Shown: piece after piece, positions 13,941 through 24,889 of the stretch
Numbering within the stretch: position 1 is the first letter of the stretch
Layout: every line of letters starts with the position of its first letter
From: Kappaphycus alvarezii
Taxonomy: Eukaryota; Rhodophyta; Florideophyceae; Gigartinales; Solieriaceae
Direction of reading: 5' to 3'
NCBI GenBank assembly: GCA_002205965.3
Contig: NADL03000602.1
Location: 1,178,001 to 1,242,000 of the forward strand
Length of the DNA stretch: 64,000 bases
Position numbers and translations under genes: made by a program
The notes under the pieces: model-generated
Seen by the model: the letters and a program-made list of their open reading frames with translations, nothing else
Databases searched by the model: none
What the model was told of the DNA's origin: nothing

Positions 13941-14399
13941 TTTTGTAACGGATTATGACTGATTTTTGTATTCGCGGACTCTACCAAGGCTCAGCAACCA
14001 AACGTTCAGTAATATCGGTCCTGAGTACTATTCAGCAGTATTACTACTTCTACTCGTATTCTTATTGTACTGTGCGTTTGAAATTACTATCCCATTCCAC
14101 CCCCAGTTGAAGAATGCCACTATCCGAGGCACACTCCAGAAATTAACTCGCAAGTCCTTTTCCTTAGGCTACTATTAGTAGCACTTCTATTTATGCAGAC
14201 CATAGTGGATCACTAGACACATTGCAATCATCTGGTATATATGCTCCTTACTGTCCTTCGTTTAAACTTTTACCGAATCAAAGTGCCCTTCAACCACTAT
14301 CAATTTTGATACAAAAGTTGAAGTGTCACCCATAGAGAAACTCTCACTCTGATTATTCCAGTATCACATTCCCCTCTGATACCGGAATTTCATCAGAAC

Positions 14400-16730
14400 C
14401 TCCTTCTCGCAAAGATCCATTACCTGAATCCTTATCCCCAACAAGCACGTCCCTAAGATGAAAATTTGAGTGAGCATCCGAAAAAGAGGAACGCTACACT
14501 GTCTCAGCGAAACGATGGTAGTCAAGGTCAGTCCAGTCGCCTCTCACGGACCACCGAAAAATCTCCAGTTCCAGTAGGTATGCCGCTGATTCTGTTCATA
14601 TTGGATCTAAGGCGCTGTCAAACAAACCAGCTACGAATACTCAGCTCTCCAATCCGTGACCCCAGCTCTAACCCGTAATAGTACACAATACCTACGCGAA
14701 TGCAAGTGGAAATAAAGAAGGTACCATTTAGGATTAAGGGTTCAGAGTAGAAAGTTTAACAAGAAAGGTGGAAGAAGATGATGCATCCGACCATAATGGA
14801 AAGTATGAAGATGACGCGACGAAGAAATGTTAAGCACAGACATCTCCAATACCTATTAAAGGAATAGTCCTATGCATACCCATCAATGATGGCAGTCTTA
14901 TACTCGCACTAGTTTGATGAGGAGTGTACCGTCTGTGCAGCAGAAAGATGGTACCTCTGTTCATCCAATAGTGCAGCTATGGAAGGCGATGAATCGAAGA
15001 GGAAGGTGAGGATGGCATGACTATGAGGAATTGGTCGCTGATGAGCGGGTTCGGAAATTGGGAAAATGGAGGAGCTTGATGTAATGGACAAGAATGGAGA
15101 ACCCAGGAAGATGATATGGAAAAGCTTCTGCTGTAGTACCGATTGGTCAAAACAGAGAGGGAAGCGGTGATGTCGGATCAATGTTTGAGGCCGAGGAGAA
15201 GGCGGTATTCAGCAAGCGCATGACGGAAAAGATAAGCACATTCAGTCACTCAACTGGGGCCAACTCCAGTAAGAAAGGGTCCCAAGACAAGATTTTTGTA
15301 GATTTGAAAGTTGGACACGTGATCAGTTCCGGGAAAACATTCATCAGGAATAGGTCACGTAATCAATATCCCCGAAAAAAACCGTGCTACTTTTTCTGAA
15401 CAGTTCTTCGATGGAACCCGAGTATCAGTTGACACAGCTCGTAATGGCATCGATTCGTTGCGAAAGAACTCAATGATGCAAAGGAGAGCTGCATGGACAA
15501 ACCAAATGATGCCAGTTACATAAGACTATCGCACTTCTGTATTGAAATCTAGATCGAGAAAGGGCGCAAAAAGTCTCCTTCGAAGTGAAATTGACATGCT
15601 CAGATCAGCATCAAAGGTCTGTCCGATCCACATCGGATGTTCGTGGTATATTACTCATGCATTGAAGAAAAAAGCTTGCAATTCGTAATGCGCTGAAGAG
15701 AAGGGTGTGGGACGAATGGATAACATATTTGCAAATCTTCATGACAAATGCCGGATTTCAAAGTATCTCGCAACGGCGACAGTCCGATCTGAGTTTATAG
15801 AGGTGCGTTCTGAGATTCATGGCATCCAAATAATACGTACCACCTGGTACTCGCCAGAGAGACTGGCGTCACAGATGGTGACCCTTGCCGATACAGATGA
15901 TACAGTATACGAGAAATTGTGGGTGGAGCAAGAGCGGTGCCATTTTACAATCGTATGAGAACTTGATGGTGGGATAAAGTGTAGTAAGGAAAGTGTTCCG
16001 CTTTGTCCGATGGAGCTATCTAGGAGGGTGATTTCTTTTTTCAACGAATTATCTACTGTACCTTTTCGTTGCAGAGAATTGCATTGAAATGCTGCAGACG
16101 GGGTGTCATCGGTTAATGTTCCAGAAGAAGTTGAGTGAAATCTCAAATTTCGCAGGAAAGAGCAAAACGCTCAACCGGAACTGAGAAATAGCTGCAGAGA
16201 AAACGGTGGGAGTCGGAAAAAGGCATTTAAGAGCGTTTTTTTCAAGAACTGGTTACTTCCTTCATCGATTCAACAAGGCAGCAGTAAATTCAGCACTGAA
16301 AACAAATGGAGAGCGAGAGAGACAATTCAGCAAGGCGTACTCAAAACTCTACAAGAAAGATGACGATGGAAATGATTTGACTTCTTGGTGGAGAATTGCT
16401 ATATTCGAGGATATTTGTTCCGAAGGAATAGAGAAGATGGAAAATAGACACGTGGAAGGGCCAGACAACTTATTCGGAAATGAGCCGTCACGGTTGGCTT
16501 TAGAGGCTTTCCACTGGGGCGGTATTGAAGAAGATGGCGAGATGAGTGTTATGACCATTGCCTGCTTGGATCCATGGATGACAGCTTTAATTGAATATCT
16601 TCCTCGTAAGAAAAGTGGTACAGCGAAGGGGGAGCGAGACTATAGTGCTCAAGGGAAGGTACGAACAACTTTTACCATCAGCGACCGCCTCCCTTCTGAA
16701 ATTTTGCGGAACGGTTGTATCTAAACAGCT
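14400..16730 (+). pseudogene. Broken coding stretch of unknown family
   Basis: Several plus-strand segments have coding-like composition and follow one another. The longest continuous one ends at a stop at 16,722-16,724 and is about 170-220 codons. It is charged, with a block KAYSKLYKKDDDGNDLTSWW near 16,340-16,400 and a Trp/Asp-rich acidic part after it. Earlier pieces lie near 14,466-14,678, 15,181-15,620 (containing FFDGTRVSVDTARNGIDSLR) and 15,707-15,958. I recognise no domain, catalytic motif or membrane segment. The reading is interrupted repeatedly, so it is a broken gene or an old mobile-element protein. Its position among transposon remnants favours the second. The minus strand has nothing comparable. 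Confidence 0.35.
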
Positions 16731-17228
16731 TGAAAGAATTAAGGAAGACGCTGGAAGACATTAAAAATTAGATTAATTGAGTGTACCAAAACGCAATACC
16801 CGTTCTCAATCATTGGGAAACCACCAACGCATATATACACTAGTGTTCAGGTATCCACGCAATGGTCACATTTATATAAGCGCCATACATGAATACTTTG
16901 CTGATTCGTCTGTGATTTGGTCGGTCAAGTTCTGGATTGCTACGTTTGCCACACAGCATCTGTAGGTACAGAAATGAAGGCATTTAGTGATGACTACAAC
17001 ATACATATTCTATCGGACGACAATTAATTTTAGGTCGCGCTTCAATAAAAAGTTCATGCAAAAGCAGGTTGGTATATGAGGACTGCGATATTGTGGGAAC
17101 CATGACGTAAAAGCTTGAACTGAGTTCATTTCATTGACGGTGTACTTGAGATTCCTTCGGAACACTCGAAGTATCACATGAATTATTTAAATTGGTCCCT
17201 ATTTTCATTGTTTACGCCGCTCTAATGC

Positions 17229-17293
17229 CATAGCATTGGTTACGCTGTATTGGTTATAGCGTGAACCAATGCTACAGCGTAACCAATGCTATG
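17229..17293. repeat. Perfect 21-bp inverted repeat (hairpin)
   Basis: The arms are CATAGCATTGGTTACGCTGTA at 17,229-17,249 (first 20 bases CATAGCATTGGTTACGCTGT) and its exact complement at 17,273-17,293. The 23-base spacer itself contains TTGGTT and AACCAA (about 17,250-17,269), so the stem can be extended or branched. Each arm contains GGTTACGC or GCGTAACC, the half of the palindrome found intact elsewhere in this region. No transposase or duplicated target is visible at its edges. Confidence 0.9.
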
Positions 17294-17839
17294 TTGCGTG
17301 ACTGATGTCATTTCTTCCCATATAAAAACCAAAAAAATAGACCACATATGATTGAAAGTTCCTTGGTTGTGTAATCAATGCAAATTTAGAAATTACTTAC
17401 TCATCATATTCTAGTTTAGTCATTGAATGTGCAATCAAAACTAAAATATGGTATAATTTTCAAAAGGAAAAGAACTAGTTGTGCAACCGAATCTCGTTGA
17501 TAGGCAATGGACGCATAACCGATATACAATACAATACTATACAACAACAGCATGTAATTTCGTAAAGACAAATAATACTAGTAGTAACCTTCCGTAAGTC
17601 TCTGTTGCCCGCACGATGAGGTTCCTGGAAACATCGGTTAACACTATAGACATCTGGATGCCTTCCTCCAAGAGTAGATGTGGGGACTGGGAAACCCTGG
17701 ATCGAGACGCTTTCGCAATGAGTACGTTGTATGCTCTGTGTCTTGCGGCCTTTGCTGCATTCTATCAGCGAGCTTAGACACTCGAGACAAAACTGACTAT
17801 ATCTTTCAAATCATAAAGAACCTACGCATTTACCCTAAA

Positions 17840-17906
17840 TTATGAATAGTTAATCGCTGCTTCCAACAGGTTCAACCTGTTAAAAGCAGCGATTAACTCT
17901 TCATAA
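17840..17906. repeat. Near-perfect 23-bp hairpin with an inner palindrome
   Basis: The left arm TTATGAATAGTTAATCGCTG (continuing to 17,862) pairs with 17,884-17,906 with a single mismatch. Inside the loop, AACAGGTT and AACCTGTT (about 17,864-17,880) pair around one C, making a second stem. The inner core GGTTCAACC resembles the GGTT-AACC sites nearby. The structure lies in DNA with no recognised gene. Confidence 0.9.
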
Positions 17907-20084
17907 TAACTCCATCAGTAATAAAGGCCCGAATAGGTATGTCATGTCATCCAATGCCGCAGTGACATACAACCAATAGGTTATTTCGTCACTGGCTGTG
18001 TGATCAATACGAAGATATGCTACAAATAATGCAGAAAATATACTTAAAATGAGAGTGTATGTCTCGAGAAAGAGTTCATTATGCAACGTATTCCCAACGG
18101 AATTCACTGTTTGTACAACAACGCACAACAATACGAAAATATTATTGCATTTTTTGCGCAGTACTTATCCGGAACTCTGGTTATGCAACCAATGTTTTCA
18201 TTAATTCTATCAGGGGTGCTTGTTGATATTTAGAAGAGAGGTGGAGGGGGATGGGAACAGCGGCCCCCGTCCGTGTCCGGGAAGGTTCCAGTAGACCTTG
18301 AAGTCTTCTTCGGAGTGGACAGGGAGTTGGAGATGATGCCTCGGAGGGGATGGAGCGTGGAAAGAAGTTGTTTTTAGTACAGAGAACTACTGGTAAATCT
18401 ATCTCACCCCTAGTAGGAGGAGAGGGTAATCTTATCCCTACTGTAAAAGAAAGATGTGCATAGGAAGAGGTAAGGTCGACCCGTTGATTAATGACAGCCC
18501 CCGTACTGTTGTGAGTCTGTAAGTATTGCAGTGGCACGTGTCTGATTGAAAGGTCAACAGGATTTGCAAATTCAATCCAGTGCGTATAAGAATGCTAAGG
18601 ACATCGGGGTTCTGATTCCAGAATAAATTAATGAGAGGAGGCGAAACGCGAGATGAGAGCCAAGCATTTAAACAACACAGCAAGATGCAAGAAACAGAGC
18701 AAAACGTCAGACTTTGTTTTTTTGTTTATCGCCGCTGTAGATAAGACGAGCGAGCCACTCCCATATGTTCTTGATGATGTATAGGTCTGGATTCATCGCA
18801 GACCAAGCCAAATTTCAACTTTATTGCTCTGAAGCCGCTCCGTGGTTTATTTCGAACGATGGACAGATGCACTGTCCAGCAGAAACATCTAATTACACCT
18901 AAGCGTTACAACTTAAGTGAGGGTAGTTTCCTGCAAAGGATGATGAGTTTTGGGGATGCGGTAAGTATGAGAATTCGAATTCGGAGACTGTGTCTTAAGT
19001 GGATTTCGTTGAATGTATTGAATTACATCGAGATTGGTTTAACTGAAGTTGGCCATGCTGTCAAGCCAACGACTTGGTGCAGTACCTGAGAAGAGCGGAG
19101 CACCGACTTCGTTAAAATAGCTCCATATGTACAACTGAGTTAACTGTAGGGCACTGCCCCCTAAACATTGTGCCACTCTGCCAATACTCCTGGCCTGGCT
19201 ACTCGGAGTAGCATTATATCGCGTGGAGCACTAATATTGCTTGGGTAGTCATTATGGCATTATTCGGCAACCCCTCTCTACGTATGAATGCGGAGGCAGT
19301 ACTACAGATTTAGGTCGTCATTGATTGTACCACTGACTCTTACTATGGTCATTACTTACGATACTAATTCCTGAATATTCGAGAATATATGTAAAAACAT
19401 ATCTGAAAACAAATTTAAATGCCTTTTCATACAAGAGCATGAAATATAACGACAAAGTACTATGGAATTTGTTTCTAGACCGATTCCATAGTTGGCGGTA
19501 TGCAACAAGGCCATAGCACCGCAATAATATTTCAAAATGTGTCCTAAAATCCATCTGGATTGGTTGTGCAACCTGTTCTTTCAAAAAATCAAAGCCAACA
19601 AATAAATCCCCAAATATCCTGAACAGAGGTGAATGGCAGATGTATTGTAGAGCACAGGAATGGTCTGTACTGTCTTGGTTGCGCAACCCAGGTATTTTGC
19701 CTGAAAAATGAATAAAACTTTCATTAATTGCTTGGTCTACGCACAGTAGATGTTTGCTCATAAAAGCCTTGTTCGGGCGTTGAAGACGGATCGATGAACA
19801 TTTCCGGTAAACACCTATCCCTTACATGCACCATCCTAACCCAGTGTACCAGCATCACTATCATATTATATTTTCACTCCTGGGAATCCCCTTTTGTCTG
19901 CTGGCCCCCTCCCTCTCCTGCTTTCGTTGCTTTTACTTTCGTAACTACGACGGCTCTGTCTCCCCGTCCCTCTCCTGCCTTCATTGCTTTTTCTTGCGTC
20001 TACCATCCATCTATTAGCTCCCCAGACGAGTCTAACTATTCGATACGACCACAGGGTTAAACGTTCGCCAATACTTAAACCGAT

Positions 20085-22550
20085 ATGCCGCAGACTTCCA
20101 GGGAATCTATTAATGCGGCAGCTTCTCGGAAGACCACACCTACGTACAAGTCCTTTACTACCATTATGGCCGAGATCCTTACTAAAGCAAACAACTTAAA
20201 ACTCCCACAAGGAGTTCAAAAGGTTGAGGATGGTGATTGTGTGGAATTGTGGTTCAAGACTTTTTCCTCGAATTTAGAAGCGTGGATGCGAAAGAACAAT
20301 TATTCGTTGTACTTTGATCCGCTTGATGGTGGCGTTACGGTTGGTGATCACAAGAGACTACTTCTTCGGACTTTTCAATATCAGGAAGTCGAGTCTACGT
20401 TGCGGTATCACCGGCAGGGTATTCTATCGCATGTACGGGGTTTCTTTCTTCAGTGAAAGGAGAAGAAAAAGGAGGGTTTAATGCGTACTCCGCTGCCGTT
20501 GCGGGTGTTGGAGAGGTATTACGCCACTTGGATGAATGATGAATGGATCTTTTTGTGGGGATGTAGAAAGATCGAGATAAAGAACGAGCCCAGACTTTCC
20601 TTCAGATATTCCATTGGGAGAACGGGACGGGCGTTTCTGCTGTCAGTTTCTCTTCATTTCATTCCTTTTGTTTCTGCACTGATGTAAGTGGTTGGCAAAA
20701 TCCCATTTTGTACTGTTGAGATGCTTCTGAAGAGGGTAAGCGTGGGAAAGAAGCTACAAGAGGGGTAGTTAACTGCTGTCAAACTCAGTCAATTACCGCT
20801 GATTTTTTAGGGAAAGGACTTTATTTGGGGAAATATTGAGGGTTGAGGGAAAGGACTTTATTTGGGGAAATATTGAGGATGCTTTCAACGAACTTGCGAA
20901 AGAAATGGGTCAGAATGCTGTTGGGAAGGCTGGCGAGAATAAGGTGGTTGTGGTGAGGCCCAAACGTCGATCTGCAAGACGTATTTTGAAGCCGACTCAT
21001 CAAGACAACTCGAAGCACATTTACAATTCTCTGACTGATGGGTCGGATACGTCCATGTCGTTAGTAGCTAGCATTATTGCAATTATGGCGCATATCATGG
21101 TCCGTTTAAATTTTATGAGCCCGCGCATTGCTTTCGAATCTGAATGGGATGATGATACGAAAGAGGGGTTTGAAAACTTCTATAAGCAGATGAATATCGC
21201 ACTGCATGTCACAAGTTTGTCGGTCCCGTCGCAGTGCGACGAAAAGCTCAGAGAAGACGTAATGGCGTATACAAAGCACGATTCAAACAGTGGTATAAGA
21301 ACCGTGCGAAATCGCTTGGACCATGTTACGACGATTGCTGACTCAAATTCCGTAGGAAGGGGTATTGTCGTCACTGATCACAAAACAATGAAGAAATAGG
21401 GGTTGTTAAAAGCTTTTTGGGGAGTTTGGAAACTGGTGGTGTGACCAATGCACGGGAATCGGCTGGGACTTGTGATCAAACGGGAACTAGTAACACAAAT
21501 AGTGATATTGGAGGGGTTGGGAGAGTCCTTGTTGGGCGTTCGGCAGCTATTGATGTGACCAATGCTCAAAAAAATTGCAGAAAATTTTGATGAGCAGGGA
21601 ATGGTCGCACAGCCAATAACCAGCCTGATAACAGTGCCATGGAAATACAGAGTCCTGATGCAACATTGTGCTCCGGCCTCGTAACCTATAACGAAGATAT
21701 TTTGTCGAATGATTGTGCTTCAGTAACTCCCCCCCCACTTCCTCATGAATGCGAGGAATGGTTGCATGGTGTGAGGGATGCAGTTGATTCCAAAGAAGCT
21801 GACATTCCTGGGGTAGCGGAAATTGCAGAACAGTTCAGAAATATTGCCAGGGTGAATGGGGAGCTGTCTTCGCTGAAGAAGTCGGTGAAGATATTCGAGC
21901 TGACCTAGCTGCTGCTCAGTTGATAATTTCCGAAAAGACCGGATGTTTAGCTAAACTTGAGGAGCAGTTACGCAGTGCCAAAAGGTGTAGAGGACTGGCC
22001 ATCTAAGAGAAGGTTGGAGCGGGAAAAAGAAGAACAACTACGAGCGTTGGAGTTGAGGAGGGAGCAGCGCAAGAAGAATGAGTAGGTACGCAAACTGCTG
22101 GACGCTTATGTATCAGACGCTATTTACGAAGGGATGCGTGAGTACAGGAGGCTGGATCGAGAGCGGGGGAATCGAGAAAGGGCCAAGCGAGAAGCAGATG
22201 AGAAAGAGGCTCGGCAGTAAAAAAGGAAAGAGGAGGAGTAAAAAAGAGGAAAGTGGAGGAGGAAGAGAAGTTAGCAAGGAAGAAAAGGTTGGACGAAAAT
22301 TAGGCGGCATCATTGAAGTACGTACGGTAACTGGAAAAGGAACGGAAATTGGAACAGAGGTAGAGAGAGATTGCAGCGAAGAAACGCATGGTTTAAATGG
22401 ACGAGATGAGGGCACAGAAGTTGCGAGAAGGGCAGAAAGCGATGGCACAGGAGGAAGAACAGCAGAGACTTCATAATGCAGAAATTAGAAAAGGGAAGCT
22501 AGAGGACATTGCCCGTCGTCATGCCGAGTACATCACTCTATGTGTTAAAG
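20085..22550 (+). pseudogene. Broken gene with a long charged coiled-coil C-terminal part
   Basis: Plus-strand segments read in sequence. An N-terminal part at about 20,085-20,456 has LKLPQGVQKVEDGDCVELWF, and a middle part lies at 20,836-21,399. A short serine/proline-rich part (21,639-21,908) leads into an alternating Glu/Lys/Arg/Gln-rich region to about 22,550 that would form a coiled coil, with blocks such as LEREKEEQLRALELRREQRK and KLEDIARRHAEYITLCVKD. I recognise no enzymatic domain. The layout, globular N-terminus then coiled coil, would suit a gag-like or structural protein of a mobile element or a host filament-type protein. The stretch is broken in several places. A smaller copy of similar style lies at 28.9-29.8 kb. 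Confidence 0.35.
20809..20879. repeat. 34-bp tandem duplication, period 37 bp
   Basis: The sequence AGGGAAAGGACTTTATTTGG and the bases following it to 20,842 are repeated exactly from 20,846 to 20,879. Two identical copies mean a recent duplication compared with the other repeats of this region, or an assembly artefact. Confidence 0.9.
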
Positions 22551-24880
22551 ATTAAGAACTATTTTGTGGCAGTTCTCTCGCGGTATACAACAGCGCTCTC
22601 TATTTCTGGTCGCGAAACTGGAATTTCACCAAAGGCGCGTCACACGATGTTAACAACTGGTTACATCGGAGAATCTCTGTCATGCGTTTGGAAGGAACGA
22701 CTCATGAATTGAACTGCGGGTAATCGCTTCCTCAATTGGATACGTCCAATATTTTTCCAAGAAGTATACGGACCTCGACCATTACTGTCACGTCTGGTGC
22801 GCGTTGCTGTCTGCACAGACATTCATAACTTTGGCTGAGGTTTATTGTTCATTTGAAGTTATTTCCAATTGGAAGCTGCCATTACTTGTCTCTGGAGATT
22901 GGCGACAAACTTACAAATGAGAACTGTTTGCATAACCGGTTCTTTACCAATTGCAAGTACAAAGAATACCCATCTTCCCATCATCACGACCAGACTCTCC
23001 ACAATGGTGCCCCTTCTTTCGCACCTATTCCCGGCATGGATCCGCGAACCCCCTAAAAAGCAGAAACATAGCGAACAGAAGAATAGAAGGACGCGACATG
23101 AAGGACTGCAATACATGGATCCTATGGGGTGCCACGCTAGAACTTACAATAGAAGAAGCATGTCTACACAAGACGACGCAACAGCCTACTCAGGACCATC
23201 GCATACATTTTGTATGGTGGCCCGCAGTCAGAATATAAGTGCAACTTCAAACACACGCACCTAACAGGTGACGCAAACATATCTCCTGACCTCTTCGTTG
23301 AACCTCTCACCGGGACACAAGGGAATTTAAACCAAAAAGTGGCAATTGATGTCAATTTCACCTACCCATACGCCCAGCAGCAGTACGGAAATCAACAGTG
23401 GACGCGATCACTTCGCCCTTTATCGTATGACGGCTTGTTCTGGGGGTCTCAGAACTCCTATTGTTGTGGCTGCGAAAGCGTAATTCAATCGAGGGGTATG
23501 ATAGGATAGAATATGTTTGTATTTGACTTCGTTACATTGGTTCAGGGAGGTCGAGAGTGCGTTAAGCTATGTGTGGACTTCGGTAAGGGTTGGGGTGTAT
23601 GGGCAGGTGCAAGTGACATCCAATGCCACTCTTTGGTTTAAATTCCCCTGTGTCCCAGTTCTTGGCTCGACGAAAAGGTCAATTCGCATTGGCGATGAGG
23701 TGTGTGCGCTCGAAATTGCACTTGAACTCGGATTGTGCATCTCCGCACAGTACATATGCGATTTTGCGTAGGAGGCTGTTTATGGCGTCTTGTGCACCCT
23801 ACACTACAGTGGATGCAAACGCCTGCATGGTCTCTATTATGTACTTTGTGAGGCCGCCGCAGCCTTTGGCGGTCTGCAGCATCCCAGAAGTACCAAAAGG
23901 GATAGAAACCTCTTATATAAAGTGAAGAGAGGACGGCAGGGGGCCTATGACAGGAAACCCAGCCAATTGCAGCTTTAGAGGAAGTTACGACGTAGCACAG
24001 TAGTCCTTGCCGGCCACTCTGGATAATCTCTAGATTATTCTCGGCCGGAGGTAGGGGTATAACCAATACTTGCATAGTCAATGGTTGCGTAACCAGTGCT
24101 TGTGATAAGGTCCGACCACAACATATCAATTGGGGCGCGCTGTCTATTGGTTTTTCAACTACTTAGAATCTCTAAGAATCGATTGCACAACAAATTCTCT
24201 TACATAAACTTAAATCGTTACTCGGAGAAAAATTGCTAGTGCTAGATGCTGTCCATAAAAAGTATTTATCTAGGGTAGCGCTGGCCGTTGGTTATAACAG
24301 CACTGACTATCTCTGATATCTACTTCCACAACCATTTCTCTTTTAGTTTACAATTTCTACCAAATATTGGAATTATGTGGAAAGCGGTTGCCCAAATATG
24401 CATTGATTACACAGCCAGCACACTTTAAGTCACATGAGCTCTATTTTTTGGTTTATTTTGGAATATTTGGCATTGGTTACGCTAAAAATGGCACTTTGCA
24501 TTGACAAATTGGTAAGTTACAAGTCGACACTGTCAATGAAACGAAAGTCATACAATCTTTTATATCTCGAGACTACCATTGAGTGGGGATAGTTATTCCA
24601 AATATTTTCTTCCTCCTTTCGGTCTACAGAAAACATAATACCCCTCCGTTATAAAATCGGTTGACATAGAAGAATTCCGCAAGCCAACCCTCACAATTCT
24701 CCTTGCGATGTGCAATCCTTTTCATTACTGTGTTGTGTTTCCTTAGCTTCCTGTTCATGGCGTCCCCACTAACAAGATGAAAAAGATCTCGGACACTATC
24801 CAGATGACAAAAATCATAAACTCTAGTCCAGCCTTCTTCAAATTCTTCGCCACCATTTCTAGACCACTGCAGTATGATGC
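22551..24880. other. Coding-like but unassigned DNA around an inverted repeat
   Basis: Nothing here can be named. Overlapping open frames on both strands (for example 22,869-23,264 plus and 23,638-24,129 minus, 131 and 163 codons) arise because a coding-like segment is present twice in opposite orientation, at 23,180-23,390 and 23,560-23,790. A further imperfect hairpin lies at 24,010-24,048 (CCGGCC outer stem, GATAATCT inner stem) and an intact GGTT-AACC palindrome at 24,083. From 24,100 to 24,880 the DNA is AT-rich and without open frames of note. Confidence 0.45.
23180..23790. repeat. Long inverted repeat of a coding-like segment
   Basis: The plus strand of about 23,180-23,390 and the minus strand of about 23,560-23,790 can be aligned over some 200 bases at roughly 70 percent by eye. 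Shared peptide blocks include DLFVEP-TGTQGNLNQ and QSEYKCNF against QSEFKCNF. The spacer is about 170 bases. Changes fall often at third codon positions, which suggests that both arms once coded for the same protein motif under selection. The family is not recognised. Confidence 0.65.
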
Positions 24881-24889
24881 ATTCTAAAG

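Larger units (their letters stand above)
16731..20080. other. Stretch without a recognisable gene, rich in palindromes
   Basis: I see no supported gene here. Open frames of 118 codons (18,181-18,537, minus) and 147 codons (19,318-19,761, minus) exist. The first is proline/serine-rich and the second has no recognisable domain and uses Cys, Leu and Tyr unlike a conserved protein, so I leave them unnamed. The stretch does hold two large hairpins (17,229-17,293 and 17,840-17,906) and three intact copies of the GGTT-AACC palindrome (18,179, 19,562 and 19,677). Pyrimidine-rich DNA at 19,880-20,080 leads into the coiled-coil remnant that follows. Confidence 0.5.

Noticed and set aside
19318-19761. 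147-codon minus-strand frame
   Set aside because: No recognisable domain; two of the GGTT-AACC palindromes lie in it, and conserved DNA palindromes in a real coding frame would be odd.
22113-22448. 111-codon minus-strand Ser/Pro-rich frame
   Set aside because: It is the antisense shadow of the charged coiled-coil stretch on the plus strand.
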